Source: Szabonella sp046295215
GTDB taxonomy: Bacteria; Pseudomonadota; Alphaproteobacteria; Rhodobacterales; Rhodobacteraceae
NCBI GenBank assembly: GCA_046295215.1
Contig: JBKBNP010000016.1
Location: 13,979 to 77,978 of the forward strand
Reading direction: 5' to 3'
DNA length: 64,000 bases
Positions 1 through 8,839 of the stretch are shown piece by piece. Each line of letters starts with the position of its first letter. The stretch's first letter is position 1. Both the position numbers and the translations under genes were made by a program. The notes under the pieces were generated by a model. It ran no database searches, was not told the DNA's origin, and saw nothing but the letters and a program-made list of their open reading frames with translations.

Positions 1-484
1 TGAACAGGATATAGCCGGAGGGATCGCCGAGGTTCAGCAACCCCTGCGCCGAGATGATCCCGATCATCTGCACGATCAGGTAAAGCGACAGCGCCTGTCC
101 GCGGTTTTCATTGGTGGAGGCGTTGTTGAGCCAGCTTTCGGCGGTGATGTAGACGCCCGAGAAGGAAAATCCGATCAGCACCCGCATCAGCGACCAGGCG
201 ATCCAGTTCGGCGCCACCGCATAGAGGATCAGCACCGCCGAGATGAGCGACCCCAGTGCTGCAAAGACCCGCACATGGCCGACCCGCCGGATCAACTCGG
301 GCGCCATGCGCGACCCGAAGAGGAACCCCACGAAATAGCAGGACATGACGATCGAGAGCTGGAAGGTTTCCATGTTCTCCAGCCCGCCCCGGATCCCCAG
401 CAAAGACCCCTGCATGCCGTTGCCCAACATCAGAAGCATCATGCCGAGCAGAAGCGGCCAGGTGGACTTCAGGACGGTCAGCAT
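1..484 (-). CDS. MFS transporter, N-terminal part (cut by window edge)
   Basis: Only the first 161 codons lie in the window. The reading frame gives a hydrophobic protein starting MLTVLKSTWPLLLGMMLLML, with a second segment (LSIVMSCYFVGFLFGSRMAP) containing the loop 2-3 signature typical of major facilitator transporters (G-x-x-x-G-x-R). Later segments include a GRVLIGFS-like stretch and AESWLNN, which I associate with the YcaD-like sugar/drug branch of the family. The chosen ATG has AAGGAA eight bases upstream; an in-frame ATG seven codons earlier has no better site. It would export or import a small solute across the inner membrane; the substrate cannot be told. It is divergent from the GNAT gene. 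Confidence 0.8.
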   Translation of the reverse strand, partial: MLTVLKSTWPLLLGMMLLMLGNGMQGSLLGIRGGLENMETFQLSIVMSCYFVGFLFGSRMAPELIRRVGHVRVFAALGSLISAVLILYAVAPNWIAWSLMRVLIGFSFSGVYITAESWLNNASTNENRGQALSLYLIVQMIGIISAQGLLNLGDPSGYILF

Positions 485-778
485 GGGCGGCTTCCTTATG
501 TCCATCGGACAGGATGACGGGCTTGCGGTCCCGCCGGATTGCAGTTTTTTGACGCTCATCTCGCGAAAACCGCGTGGAAAGGTCTTTCATCCCGGCGCGG
601 TTATCCTAGTTTTGCGACAGGGTGAAGGCAAACCGGCGTCGACGTTGCGCGATTTGCGACGTAGAATGACGCGACCGGCGCAAGACGCGCAGATACCGGG
701 CGGGTGTGATATGGTTTTCACCAGTCTCAACAAGGAGCAATCGCCGCAGGCATGGCGGCCAAAAACGAAGGACAAGAA
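485..778. other. Divergent intergenic region, no gene seen
   Basis: This stretch separates the divergent MFS and GNAT genes and must hold both promoters. I see no convincing reading frame, repeat or tRNA. A loose -10-like TAGGAT lies on the minus strand near 600-615, but no matching -35 is clear. Confidence 0.4.
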
Positions 779-1441
779 ATGTTCGATCACAGGGAAACGT
801 CGGCCCCGCCGACGCAAGACCGGGATGCGGCGGCCATGCTGTCCCCCGGCGAGGCGGAAAAGCTCCGCAGCGAGGGCGTTGAACTCGGCTTCGATCCGGC
901 CCTGAATACCTGGGTGCGGCTGGATCGCGTGGAAGATCGCACGCGCCAGATGTTCAGCGGAATGGCCCCGCCCGACGAACTTGCCCTGCGTCCCTGGACC
1001 GGGGAGGATGCCGCGACCTATGCGGCGCTGCTCGATGATCCGGCAGTCTGGGAATACCTCTACGAAGAGTATCCCGCCCCGATGACAGTTGCGCTTGCCC
1101 GCGACCTGATCGGTATCGCCGCGGCCCCGCACCATCTCGTGCGCGCCGTGCTGGCGGAGGGCGAAGCCGTTGGCCAGATCCGGCTCCTGTCGGACGCATC
1201 CGGCACCGAAGCGGAACTCAGCTACTGGCTCGGGCGCGCCCATTGGGGCAAGGGGATCGGCAAGCGGATGGTGCAGGCGGCCCTGCGGTTCGGATTTGCG
1301 GAACTCGGGAGCCTGCGCCGCATCGTGGCCTATGTCCATCCCGACAACCGGGCCTCGCAGCACCTGTTGACGCGAAGCGGCTTCACCCCGGTCCCGCCGC
1401 GCGCCGATGGCTGGCTTGCCTTCGGGATCGAGAGGCCCTGA
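779..1441 (+). CDS. GNAT family N-acetyltransferase
   Basis: Acyl-CoA-dependent N-acetyltransferase of the RimJ/RimL-like GNAT group. The N-terminal ~55 residues are a family-atypical leader. The GNAT fold follows: 'LRPWTGEDAATYAALLDD', a middle strand 'AELSYWLGRAHWGKGIGKRM' carrying the acetyl-CoA pyrophosphate loop (G-K-G-I-G-K), and a final 'YVHPDNRASQHLLTRSGF' that is the usual C-terminal motif B. An upstream in-frame ATG at 752 exists, but the ATG used here has GAAGGA six bases ahead, so I prefer it. Substrate is unknown. It converges with queA, leaving 12 bases between stops. Confidence 0.85.
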   Translation: MFDHRETSAPPTQDRDAAAMLSPGEAEKLRSEGVELGFDPALNTWVRLDRVEDRTRQMFSGMAPPDELALRPWTGEDAATYAALLDDPAVWEYLYEEYPAPMTVALARDLIGIAAAPHHLVRAVLAEGEAVGQIRLLSDASGTEAELSYWLGRAHWGKGIGKRMVQAALRFGFAELGSLRRIVAYVHPDNRASQHLLTRSGFTPVPPRADGWLAFGIERP

Positions 1442-1453
1442 CGTCCCGCCGCG

Positions 1454-2539
1454 CTACGCCCCGGCCCGCTCCGCTCCGACCTGCCGCGACCCGGGCAGCA
1501 GGAGCGAGGCATCGCCATAGGAAAAGAACCTGTAGCCCTGCGTCACCGCATGGGCATAGACCGCACGCATCCGATCCTGCCCCATCAGGGCGGAGACCAG
1601 CATCAGCAGCGTCGATTTCGGCAGGTGGAAATTGGTCATCAACCCGTCAGTGACGCGGAAGCGATAGCCGGGATAGATGAAAATATCCGTCTCCCCCCGC
1701 CAAGGCCACATCACGCCCTCCGGTCCGGCGGCAGATTCGATCAGCCGCAGCGCCGTGGTCCCGACCGCGATCACCCGCCCGCCCGCCGCACGGGTCGCGT
1801 TGATCTCGGCGGCAGCCTGCGGCGTCACCTCGCCCCATTCGGCATGCATCCGGTGGGTGGTCACATCCTCCACCTTCACCGGCAGGAAGGTGCCCGCGCC
1901 GACATGCAGCGTGACCTCGGTGAAATCCACACCCATGGCCCGCAGATCCGCCAGCAAACTGTCATCGAAATGCAGGCTGGCGGTGGGGGCCGCGACCGCA
2001 CCGGGGCTGCGGGCGAAAACGGTCTGGTAATCCTCGCGGTCCTGCGCATCGGGCGCGCGCTTTGCGGCAATATAGGGCGGCAGCGGCATCTGGCCCGCTT
2101 CGGCAAGGGCTGCGTCGAAAGCGGCACCTTCAAGGTTGAACTCCAGCCGCAGATCGGCCTCGCCCCGTTCAGCCACGCGCGCCTCCAGCCTTGCGGCAAA
2201 GCGGATCACCTCGCCGGGTGCCAGTTTGCGCAGCGGCTTGGCCAGCGCCCGCCACCCCCCCGCCGCATCGGGCTGCAACAGCGTCACCTCGATGGCCGCG
2301 ACGGCCTCGCCCTGCGGGGTCATGCGGTGGCGCCGCCCGTCCAGCCGGGCCGGGATCACGCGGGTATTGTTCAGCACCAGCCGGTCGCCGGGCTGCAACA
2401 GGCCCGGCAGATCCGCCACATGCCGGTCGGCCATCCCGTCCGGCCCGACCACCAGCATCCGCGCGGCCGGGCGCGGCCGCACCGGGCGCGTCGCGATCAG
2501 ATGGTCAGGCAGGTGAAAATCGAAATCATCCAGCTTCAC
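1454..2539 (-). CDS. queA: tRNA preQ1(34) S-adenosylmethionine ribosyltransferase-isomerase
   Basis: QueA transfers and isomerises the ribosyl part of SAM onto preQ1 at the wobble base, making epoxyqueuosine in tRNAs for Asp, Asn, His and Tyr. The protein is 361 residues, normal for the family. It begins with the family hallmark MKLDDFDFHLPDHLIA and ends with 'MRAVYAHAVTQGYRFFSYGD', the conserved C-terminal block. 'HVGAGTFLPVK' and 'TNFHLPKSTLLMLVSA' are further QueA signatures. The start is GTG and shares four bases (GTGA) with the stop of the upstream AsmA-like gene, so the two are translationally coupled. The tRNA-Asp gene in this window is a likely substrate. Confidence 0.97.
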   Translation of the reverse strand: MKLDDFDFHLPDHLIATRPVRPRPAARMLVVGPDGMADRHVADLPGLLQPGDRLVLNNTRVIPARLDGRRHRMTPQGEAVAAIEVTLLQPDAAGGWRALAKPLRKLAPGEVIRFAARLEARVAERGEADLRLEFNLEGAAFDAALAEAGQMPLPPYIAAKRAPDAQDREDYQTVFARSPGAVAAPTASLHFDDSLLADLRAMGVDFTEVTLHVGAGTFLPVKVEDVTTHRMHAEWGEVTPQAAAEINATRAAGGRVIAVGTTALRLIESAAGPEGVMWPWRGETDIFIYPGYRFRVTDGLMTNFHLPKSTLLMLVSALMGQDRMRAVYAHAVTQGYRFFSYGDASLLLPGSRQVGAERAGA

Positions 2540-5500
2540 GGCGCGGTTCCCGGTTGCACTGCGGGCGGCGGAGGCGGCGGCCTGCGGAAAATCTCGCGGA
2601 ACATCCCCGGTGTCAGGATCGACAGCGGATTGACCGACACGGAGGGATCCTTGGCCGTTCCCCCCACGCGATAGGCAAAGCCGAACAGCCCCTCGCCCCG
2701 CCGGGTGAAGATCGACCCGATGGCATTGAGCATATAGATGGGCGAGATCACGCCTTGCATGTCGAGCCGTCCCCCCTGGGTGTAATAATCCCCGTCCAGC
2801 GACACCCCCAGCGAGGCCCCGATGGCCGAGCCACTGGTGATGCGGATCGCGGCAGGGGTCAAGGTGAACTCCGCCTCCACCTCGGAAAACAGCAACCCGG
2901 TGCCGTTCATCTGCTCCAGCAGACCGACCACCGATATGGCCGACAGCAATTCCGCCAGCGCGGGCAGGTTGCGGATCGCGATATTGCTCATCTTGAGGCT
3001 GCCGTCATATTCCCCCGCAGGCCCGCGCGGACGCAGCACCAGATCGAAGCCGCCCCCCCGGGCGTTGGGAAAGATGCCCGCCGCCGAAAACACCGCCCCC
3101 GCATCGTCGGACCGCACCCGCACCGCCGCGCCGCGCGGCGTCGGAACCAGCGTTCCGCGCACCGGGGCCACCCCGTTGACGCGGGCGGTGAAGTCGCCCG
3201 AAAGCCCGCCCTCGCGCGGGGCAAGGCGAGCCCGGAACCCGGCAAGGCGGATCGCATCCGTCAACACCAGTTCATCGAGCGCCAGCGTGATGGCATCCGG
3301 TCCGGCGGCGGCCCCGCCCGCCGAAGCCGCGCGCGGCAGGCCCCTTATGTCGAGCCGCCCGCCCGTCATCTCGATCCCCGGCGCGCGGCCCCTGCCCCGG
3401 CCCGTCAACTCCACCGTCGCATCCAGCCAGCGCCCGACCCGCAGCGGCGCGAAGCGGGCGCGGGCCAGCCCGCCACCGGGGGCCAGTTGCAGGCTGCCGG
3501 TCGCACTCAGCCCCGCCGCCTCTATGCGCACTACCTCCACACTGGCAGGCGTGCCGAGCGTGGCCTCGATCTCCAGCCGCCCGGTGGCGGCAGCGGGCTT
3601 GGCCCATCCCAGCGCGGGCAAGGCCATGCCGACCCCCGCCAGACCGGAGGTCAGCCGCAGTTTCGGCGGGCTGCCGCGCCGCAGGTCAATCGCCATGTCG
3701 GCCTGCCCCCGACCGGAAATCAGTCCCTCCGGCAATTCGATCCCCAGCCTGCGGGCATTTGCGGGCGACAGCTCTATCTGTCCCTCGACGCGCGATATTC
3801 CGGCGTTTTCCGGCCCGAAAGCCTGCCGGAAGGTCACATCGAAGGGCACGCCGTCCAGGTGCCCCGGGCCGGTGATCGCCATGCCATCGCGCGTGGCCGT
3901 CACCGTCAGGCGTTCCGCCTCGATCCTGCGCCCCGGCACCAGCCTGTCAGAGGAAACACCGGCAAGCTCGGCCGTCACATCGAGATCGAGATCGGCGATG
4001 CGGATGCCCTGCACCAGCGGCAGAGAAAGGCGGATGCGCGCCGTCGCCTGCCCCTCCGCCAGACCGACCGGCAGCCCCGCGCGCGTCAGAAATCCGAAGG
4101 GCGGTTCATCCAGCAGCGACAACGCCGCCGTCAGACTGCCGCTGGCCGCAACGGTGATCTCCGACATGGTGGGCCGCACTGTCACATCAGGCACATGAAA
4201 GACCGATCCCGCGACATCCACGCGCCCGCCTTCGGGGGCCGTGACATGGCCCTCCTGCACCACCTGCATATAGCTGCGGTTGTCGATCACCGCATAGCCG
4301 CGCCCCGCCTCGATCGGTGGCAGCGTGCGCAGAAACCGCACCGTGCCCCCGGTGAAATCATAGCCCAGCCGCAGTTGCGGCTCGGCGCCGGGTGCAAGCC
4401 GCAGCGCCGCCGTGAGATTGGAAACCTCGCCCGCACTGATGTTCTGCGACAGCCAGTCGCGGGTGCGGGGCACGACTGCTGCGGGCCAGAGCGCCAGGAT
4501 CCCGTCATGCGTGATCCGGTCCAGTGCCAGATCGACGCCGATTTCCCAGCCATCGGGCCGCGCGGCGATCTTGCCGCTGGCCACCAGCCTGCGGTTCTGC
4601 TCGGTCAGGGCCATCTGCCCGATCTCGACGCTGAACGGATCGAGCCGGAGGCGCAGATCAACCGCGCCTTCCCCCAGCCGCAGCGGTTCCTCCAGAATAC
4701 CCCGCGCCTCGACCCGCAGACTGTCGATGCGGATCTGCGCCAGCATCTCGGCGGGGATCCCCTCATTCACACCGGGCAGATAGGCATGACCGCCCGCAGC
4801 CAGCGCAATCTCTGCGCTTTCAACCCGGAACTCGTGCAGATCCAGTCTCTCGCGCTCCGGATCATAGCTCAGAAACAGGCGCGCGGACTGGAACTCCACC
4901 GGGGCCGTGGCCTGTGTCGGGCGCAGCGCCCCGGGACCGAGCGTCAGTTCCGCCTCCAGCGCCGAAAGCCGCCCGTCCCCGTCCAGTGCCGACCCGAGAC
5001 GGCCGGAAATCGGGGCTTCCAGCACCGAAAGGAAGGTCAGCGGGGCCACTTCCGACGCCAGATCGGCCGCCGCAACCCCCTCCACCGTCGCCGAAAGCCG
5101 CGCGGCACTGTCGGATTTCTGCGCCACCAGCGTCACATCCGCCCGCGCAGGCTGCGCGCCGCCATCCAGCAGCGACAGTCCGACCTGCACCGCGATTTCC
5201 GCCTCACGATTGTCGAGTTGCAGCCGCCCGTCCCCCAGATCCCAGACCCGCCCCGCTCTGCGGTCATCCAGCAGAAGGCTCAGCGCCTCGGCCTCGATGC
5301 GGGTCAGCCTGCCCAGCGACGGATCGGCAAAGGCCGCCACCGCCGCGTCGATCAGACCGGCGACGCCCTCCACCGGAAAGGCGCCGACCTCCGCCTCCAG
5401 CCCGATGTCGAACCGTCCATCGGCAAGTCTGCGGACAGCAAGGCGCGGCCCGACCAGCCGCAGGCTTTGCAACCGCAACTGCCCGGACAGAAGCGACGGG

Positions 5501-6189
5501 CCGTCAAAGCTCATCCGCGCCTCCGGCACGACCAGCAGCGCCTCGCCATCGCGCCGCAACAGGCGCAGATCCTCCAGACGCAGCCGGGGGATCCAGTCGC
5601 GGTCCACCCGCAGCACGACACCGCCAAGGGACACCGCAGGCGGCACGATGCCTTGGGGGGCCAGCGCGGAAACCAGCCCCCGGTTGAGCCGCGCCTCGGC
5701 CTCCGCCACCGCCCAGACCGGCACTGGGATCGACCGTCCGGTCAGGGCGAGTCCGGCAAAAAGCAGCCCGATCGCCAGAAAGATCACGCCGGGAACAAAC
5801 CAGACCCCCGAATGGGTCCAGCGTGGCGCAGCAGGGCGGGCTGCCGGTCGCGCGAGAACGGGCGCAACAGAACCGGCTTCCGGGTCCGTGGCTCCGGCGT
5901 CGAAAGCCTCGGGCCCGGCCTCTAGTGCGGCCTCCGGTCCGGCATCAGGTTCGGCATCAGGTTCGGCGGCAGGGGCTGCGTCGGGGACCAGTGCATCCGG
6001 CATCCGGGCCGGATTGAAGGCCGCGAAGGCCGCGTCATGGCCCGCCGGTCGCCCGCCAGCCGGCAGAATGGTCACCCGCAAGCCGCGCCGCGAGCGGAAT
6101 GGAAGGGGGGCTGCGACCTCCTCCTGCGCCGGGTCGCCGTGCCTCCGGGCCTCCGCGTCCCGATCCGCATTGTCCTGCCTGTCGTCCAT
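2536..6189 (-). CDS. AsmA/YhdP-like envelope protein (DUF3971 and AsmA-like C-terminal)
   Basis: A large single-pass inner-membrane protein of about 1217 residues. The first ~115 residues are cytoplasmic, charged, then rich in Ala, Pro and Glu with short near-repeats (PDAEPDAGPEA). A membrane segment follows near residues 131-155 (GVIFLAIGLLFAGLAL). The long periplasmic part is built of beta-rich repeats and ends in an AsmA-type block: 'IAIRNLPALAELLSAISVVG', 'GTGLLFSEVEAEF', 'SLDGDYYTQGGRLDMQG'. Proteins of this class (YhdP, TamB, AsmA) are thought to form hydrophobic grooves for moving phospholipid to the outer membrane; that role here is inferred from family. A GTG at 6231 is possible but lacks a ribosome site, whereas the ATG chosen has AAGGGG just ahead. 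Coupled to queA. Confidence 0.85.
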   Translation of the reverse strand: MDDRQDNADRDAEARRHGDPAQEEVAAPLPFRSRRGLRVTILPAGGRPAGHDAAFAAFNPARMPDALVPDAAPAAEPDAEPDAGPEAALEAGPEAFDAGATDPEAGSVAPVLARPAARPAAPRWTHSGVWFVPGVIFLAIGLLFAGLALTGRSIPVPVWAVAEAEARLNRGLVSALAPQGIVPPAVSLGGVVLRVDRDWIPRLRLEDLRLLRRDGEALLVVPEARMSFDGPSLLSGQLRLQSLRLVGPRLAVRRLADGRFDIGLEAEVGAFPVEGVAGLIDAAVAAFADPSLGRLTRIEAEALSLLLDDRRAGRVWDLGDGRLQLDNREAEIAVQVGLSLLDGGAQPARADVTLVAQKSDSAARLSATVEGVAAADLASEVAPLTFLSVLEAPISGRLGSALDGDGRLSALEAELTLGPGALRPTQATAPVEFQSARLFLSYDPERERLDLHEFRVESAEIALAAGGHAYLPGVNEGIPAEMLAQIRIDSLRVEARGILEEPLRLGEGAVDLRLRLDPFSVEIGQMALTEQNRRLVASGKIAARPDGWEIGVDLALDRITHDGILALWPAAVVPRTRDWLSQNISAGEVSNLTAALRLAPGAEPQLRLGYDFTGGTVRFLRTLPPIEAGRGYAVIDNRSYMQVVQEGHVTAPEGGRVDVAGSVFHVPDVTVRPTMSEITVAASGSLTAALSLLDEPPFGFLTRAGLPVGLAEGQATARIRLSLPLVQGIRIADLDLDVTAELAGVSSDRLVPGRRIEAERLTVTATRDGMAITGPGHLDGVPFDVTFRQAFGPENAGISRVEGQIELSPANARRLGIELPEGLISGRGQADMAIDLRRGSPPKLRLTSGLAGVGMALPALGWAKPAAATGRLEIEATLGTPASVEVVRIEAAGLSATGSLQLAPGGGLARARFAPLRVGRWLDATVELTGRGRGRAPGIEMTGGRLDIRGLPRAASAGGAAAGPDAITLALDELVLTDAIRLAGFRARLAPREGGLSGDFTARVNGVAPVRGTLVPTPRGAAVRVRSDDAGAVFSAAGIFPNARGGGFDLVLRPRGPAGEYDGSLKMSNIAIRNLPALAELLSAISVVGLLEQMNGTGLLFSEVEAEFTLTPAAIRITSGSAIGASLGVSLDGDYYTQGGRLDMQGVISPIYMLNAIGSIFTRRGEGLFGFAYRVGGTAKDPSVSVNPLSILTPGMFREIFRRPPPPPPAVQPGTAP

Positions 6190-6303
6190 CACCCCTTGCC
6201 AGTTCTGCGCCAAAACTCCGCTTCCGGTCACGGCATGACTTTAACTTTGCCAAAAGGCAACTAGAACACCAAAGAGAAGCAACCACCACAAATGGAGTCG
6301 CAG

Positions 6304-6771
6304 ATGACCATGCCCGCCCCCGGCGATACCGCCCCCGATTTCACCCTGCCCCGCGACGGGGGCGGCTCGGTCACGCTGTCGGCGCTGCAACCGGGGCGCG
6401 CTGTTGTCTATTTCTACCCCAAGGACGACACCAGCGGCTGCACGCTGGAGGCGCGCGACTTCACCGAACTGGGGGCGGATTTTGCGGCACAGGGTGTCAC
6501 CGTCATCGGCATTTCAAAGGACAGCGTCGCCGCCCATGACAAATTCGTGAAAAAGCATGGGCTGGGCGTGATCCTCGCCTCGGACGAAGGCGGCACCACC
6601 TGCGAGGATTACGGCGTCTGGGTCGAAAAGAACATGTATGGCAAGACCTACATGGGCATCCAGCGCGCGACCTTCCTGATCGGCGGCGACGGGCGCGTCG
6701 AAAAGGCCTGGCCCAAGGTCAGCGCCAAAGGCCATGCAGAAGAGGTGCTCGCAGCCGCAAAGGGCACCTGA
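6304..6771 (+). CDS. bcp: Thioredoxin-dependent thiol peroxidase (BCP/PrxQ type)
   Basis: Cytoplasmic peroxiredoxin that reduces hydrogen and organic peroxides. The 155-residue length fits. 'APDFTLPRDGG' and 'YFYPKDDTSGCTLEARDF' are diagnostic, with the peroxidatic Cys at residue 46. The Cys normally found five residues later as resolving residue is Arg51 here; another Cys at 100 (TTCEDYGVW) could resolve the sulfenic acid, or the enzyme may work as a 1-Cys form. An in-frame ATG lies four codons upstream, but GGAG sits at proper distance only from the start used. Divergent from the AsmA-like gene. Confidence 0.95.
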   Translation: MTMPAPGDTAPDFTLPRDGGGSVTLSALQPGRAVVYFYPKDDTSGCTLEARDFTELGADFAAQGVTVIGISKDSVAAHDKFVKKHGLGVILASDEGGTTCEDYGVWVEKNMYGKTYMGIQRATFLIGGDGRVEKAWPKVSAKGHAEEVLAAAKGT

Positions 6772-6867
6772 TCGCCGCAGCAGGGAATTTTCGATGGACA
6801 GGAGCTTTGCCGGGGTACTATCGTTCAGCGGTATTTTGACCGAACGCAATTGAACGGAGAACTTGCA

Positions 6868-7830
6868 ATGGCATCGCGCAGTGCAAAGGAGATTGTCGAA
6901 GACCGGAAGATTGACTGGCTTCTGGAGGATATGGAAAGCGAATTGGGTGAAGCATTGGCCCTGTCCGACAAGCTGTTCCGCAGCGCATCGCTCAGACATG
7001 CAGCGCAGGGAAAACGAAACCTGTCCGATGCCTCTGCGCAATGCGATCGCGCCTTTATCGCTTATGAAAAAGAATATGTGCTCTGCGCGAAAGGCAAATC
7101 GACCGACATCGCAAAACTGAGAAAGCTCGTTTCCGCGCTTCTGGACGCGCTTGACGATCTGCACGACATGAATGGCCGCATTCTGGTGCTGGAAAAGGCG
7201 GATGTGGATGCCAAGCTTTTCTCATTCCTGAGTGTACTGGGTCAGATTGTTGGATATGGAGGGGAATTCAACAAGCTGATCCGTGACATGGAGAGCCTCC
7301 ACGGCAAGCTTGAAAAAGCGATCAAGGCTGTCCGCGACGTCAAGACCAAAGCCATGGTGGCCGGTGCCATTGCGGCGATCGGGATCTGCCTGACGCCGCT
7401 GGGCGCCACGGCAGCCGTCATCGTGACAATCAGCGCCTTTGCTGTCGGTCAGGCGCTTGACTCCGCGCTGGATGGCAATGTGGACAGTGACGTCAAAAAA
7501 ACCTGGGACAAGGTGTCAAAGTTGGGGGATGCGGCGGACCTGATAGGGGATATGCCCAAGGCATTTGGTCCGGTGATGGTGTTGCTCAGCAGCGGGGTGG
7601 ACCTTGCCGAATGTTTCGCAAATGAACGAGAAAAAGATGCCGTTCTCAAGGAGATCAAGGACCTCAAGGGGAGGATCGAAAAACTTGGCCCCCCTTATGC
7701 CAAGATGTATCGGGACATGTTGAAGAAGGGGAATGAAACCATGTCCAATCTGACAAAGGCCGCACGCGACGCCGATTCCTTCAAACCCGTAAAATCAAAG
7801 TCTCAAACTTTGCCCAGCCTTCTGAAATGA
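6868..7830 (+). CDS. Helical protein with central hydrophobic hairpin, unknown function
   Basis: I do not recognise this 320-residue protein. It is almost entirely helical by eye. Residues 1-160 are charged amphipathic helices. Residues 162-197 form a continuous hydrophobic stretch (MVAGAIAAIGICLTPLGATA onward) with a Pro-Leu-Gly turn in the middle, which could be a hairpin or two membrane helices. A shorter hydrophobic patch sits at 233-244, and residues 255-273 are again a charged helix. The tail is Lys-rich. No signal peptide is seen. A long helix, a hydrophobic hairpin and another long helix is the layout of alpha-helical pore-forming toxins (ClyA/HBL type), but this is only a resemblance. 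Codons are visibly richer in A and T than neighbours. GGAG precedes the ATG by eight bases. The stop overlaps the next start (ATGA). Confidence 0.75.
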   Translation: MASRSAKEIVEDRKIDWLLEDMESELGEALALSDKLFRSASLRHAAQGKRNLSDASAQCDRAFIAYEKEYVLCAKGKSTDIAKLRKLVSALLDALDDLHDMNGRILVLEKADVDAKLFSFLSVLGQIVGYGGEFNKLIRDMESLHGKLEKAIKAVRDVKTKAMVAGAIAAIGICLTPLGATAAVIVTISAFAVGQALDSALDGNVDSDVKKTWDKVSKLGDAADLIGDMPKAFGPVMVLLSSGVDLAECFANEREKDAVLKEIKDLKGRIEKLGPPYAKMYRDMLKKGNETMSNLTKAARDADSFKPVKSKSQTLPSLLK

Positions 7831-8669
7831 GCGCGACGACCCTTTCCGAAATGGCGGTGGAGGTGCTGACCACCGCCGACGGGCGCGCAAAAGCCGCCCT
7901 TGGCCGCGCCCATGCCGCACGATGGTTCGAGGCGCGGGCCGCCGGAACGCCGCTGCCCGTGGGCGATGCAATGCCGCCCTTGCGTCCCGCCCGCCCCGAC
8001 CGGCCCGAACTGCTGTCCCCCCGCGACATGCCCCGCCGCCGCCCCGGAACGCTGGCCGGGCGTCTGGCCCTGCTCCATGCGGTCGGCCATATCGAACTCA
8101 ACGCGGTGGACCTGCACTGGGACATCATCGCGCGGTTTTCCCATGTGCCGATGCCGCCCGGGTTCTATGATGACTGGGTGAAGGCCGCAGATGAAGAAGC
8201 CAAGCATTTCAACCTGATCTGCGACTGTCTTGAAGCCATGGGCAGCCATTACGGCGCGCTGCCCGCCCATGCCGGCATGTGGCGCGCCGCCGAGGACACG
8301 GCCGGGGATCTGCTGGGCCGCCTCGCCGTGGTGCCGATGGTGCTGGAGGCGCGGGGGCTGGATGTGACGCCGGGCATGATCGAGATTTTCCGCAACTCCG
8401 GCGAAACCGGCGCTGTCGCGGCGCTGGGGGTGATCTATGCCGAGGAAGTCGGCCATGTCGCCTATGGGTCAAAATGGTTCAACTGGCTTTGTGGTCGCGA
8501 CGGGCTGGACCCCAAGGACATGTTCCACAGCCTCGTGCGGCGCTATTTCCATGCCTCGCTGAAACCACCCTTCAACGCGGAAAAGCGGGCCGAGGCCGGG
8601 CTCCCCCCCGATTTCTACTGGCCCCTGACCGAGGTGGACGGACCCGAGCCGCCTGCCGGAACCACCTGA
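7827..8669 (+). CDS. DUF455 ferritin-like domain protein
   Basis: A 280-residue protein of the DUF455 family, a ferritin-like four-helix bundle expected to hold a di-iron centre. Visible metal-ligand candidates are Glu/His pairs in 'LLHAVGHIELNAVDLHWDI', 'AADEEAKHFNLI' and 'YAEEVGHVAYG', spaced as in other ferritin-like oxygenases such as MiaE. Its substrate is not known. Its ATG overlaps the TGA of the unknown gene before it, so translation may depend on ribosomes finishing that gene. In related genomes I expect this gene to stand directly after bcp, which would make the unknown gene an insertion. Confidence 0.85.
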   Translation: MSATTLSEMAVEVLTTADGRAKAALGRAHAARWFEARAAGTPLPVGDAMPPLRPARPDRPELLSPRDMPRRRPGTLAGRLALLHAVGHIELNAVDLHWDIIARFSHVPMPPGFYDDWVKAADEEAKHFNLICDCLEAMGSHYGALPAHAGMWRAAEDTAGDLLGRLAVVPMVLEARGLDVTPGMIEIFRNSGETGAVAALGVIYAEEVGHVAYGSKWFNWLCGRDGLDPKDMFHSLVRRYFHASLKPPFNAEKRAEAGLPPDFYWPLTEVDGPEPPAGTT

Positions 8670-8839
8670 AAGTCGGCGGTTTTCTGCCGGTTTCGGACAG
8701 AAGAAGCGCCTCCGCCCCCCTGTCGCGTCAAATCGGTTGCGCGCCCCGGACACGCTGACTATCCCTATGCGGGAACTACGGTGGCGCTGCATCCAACCCC
8801 CGGCCCCCTGTCTGCAACCGAAACGGAACCCCGATCACA

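Noticed and set aside
2191..5925. A very long open frame on the plus strand opposite the AsmA-like gene
   Set aside because: The product is an Arg/Pro/Gln-rich string with no recognisable fold. High-GC genes create such mirror frames; the minus-strand protein has clear domains and a membrane helix.
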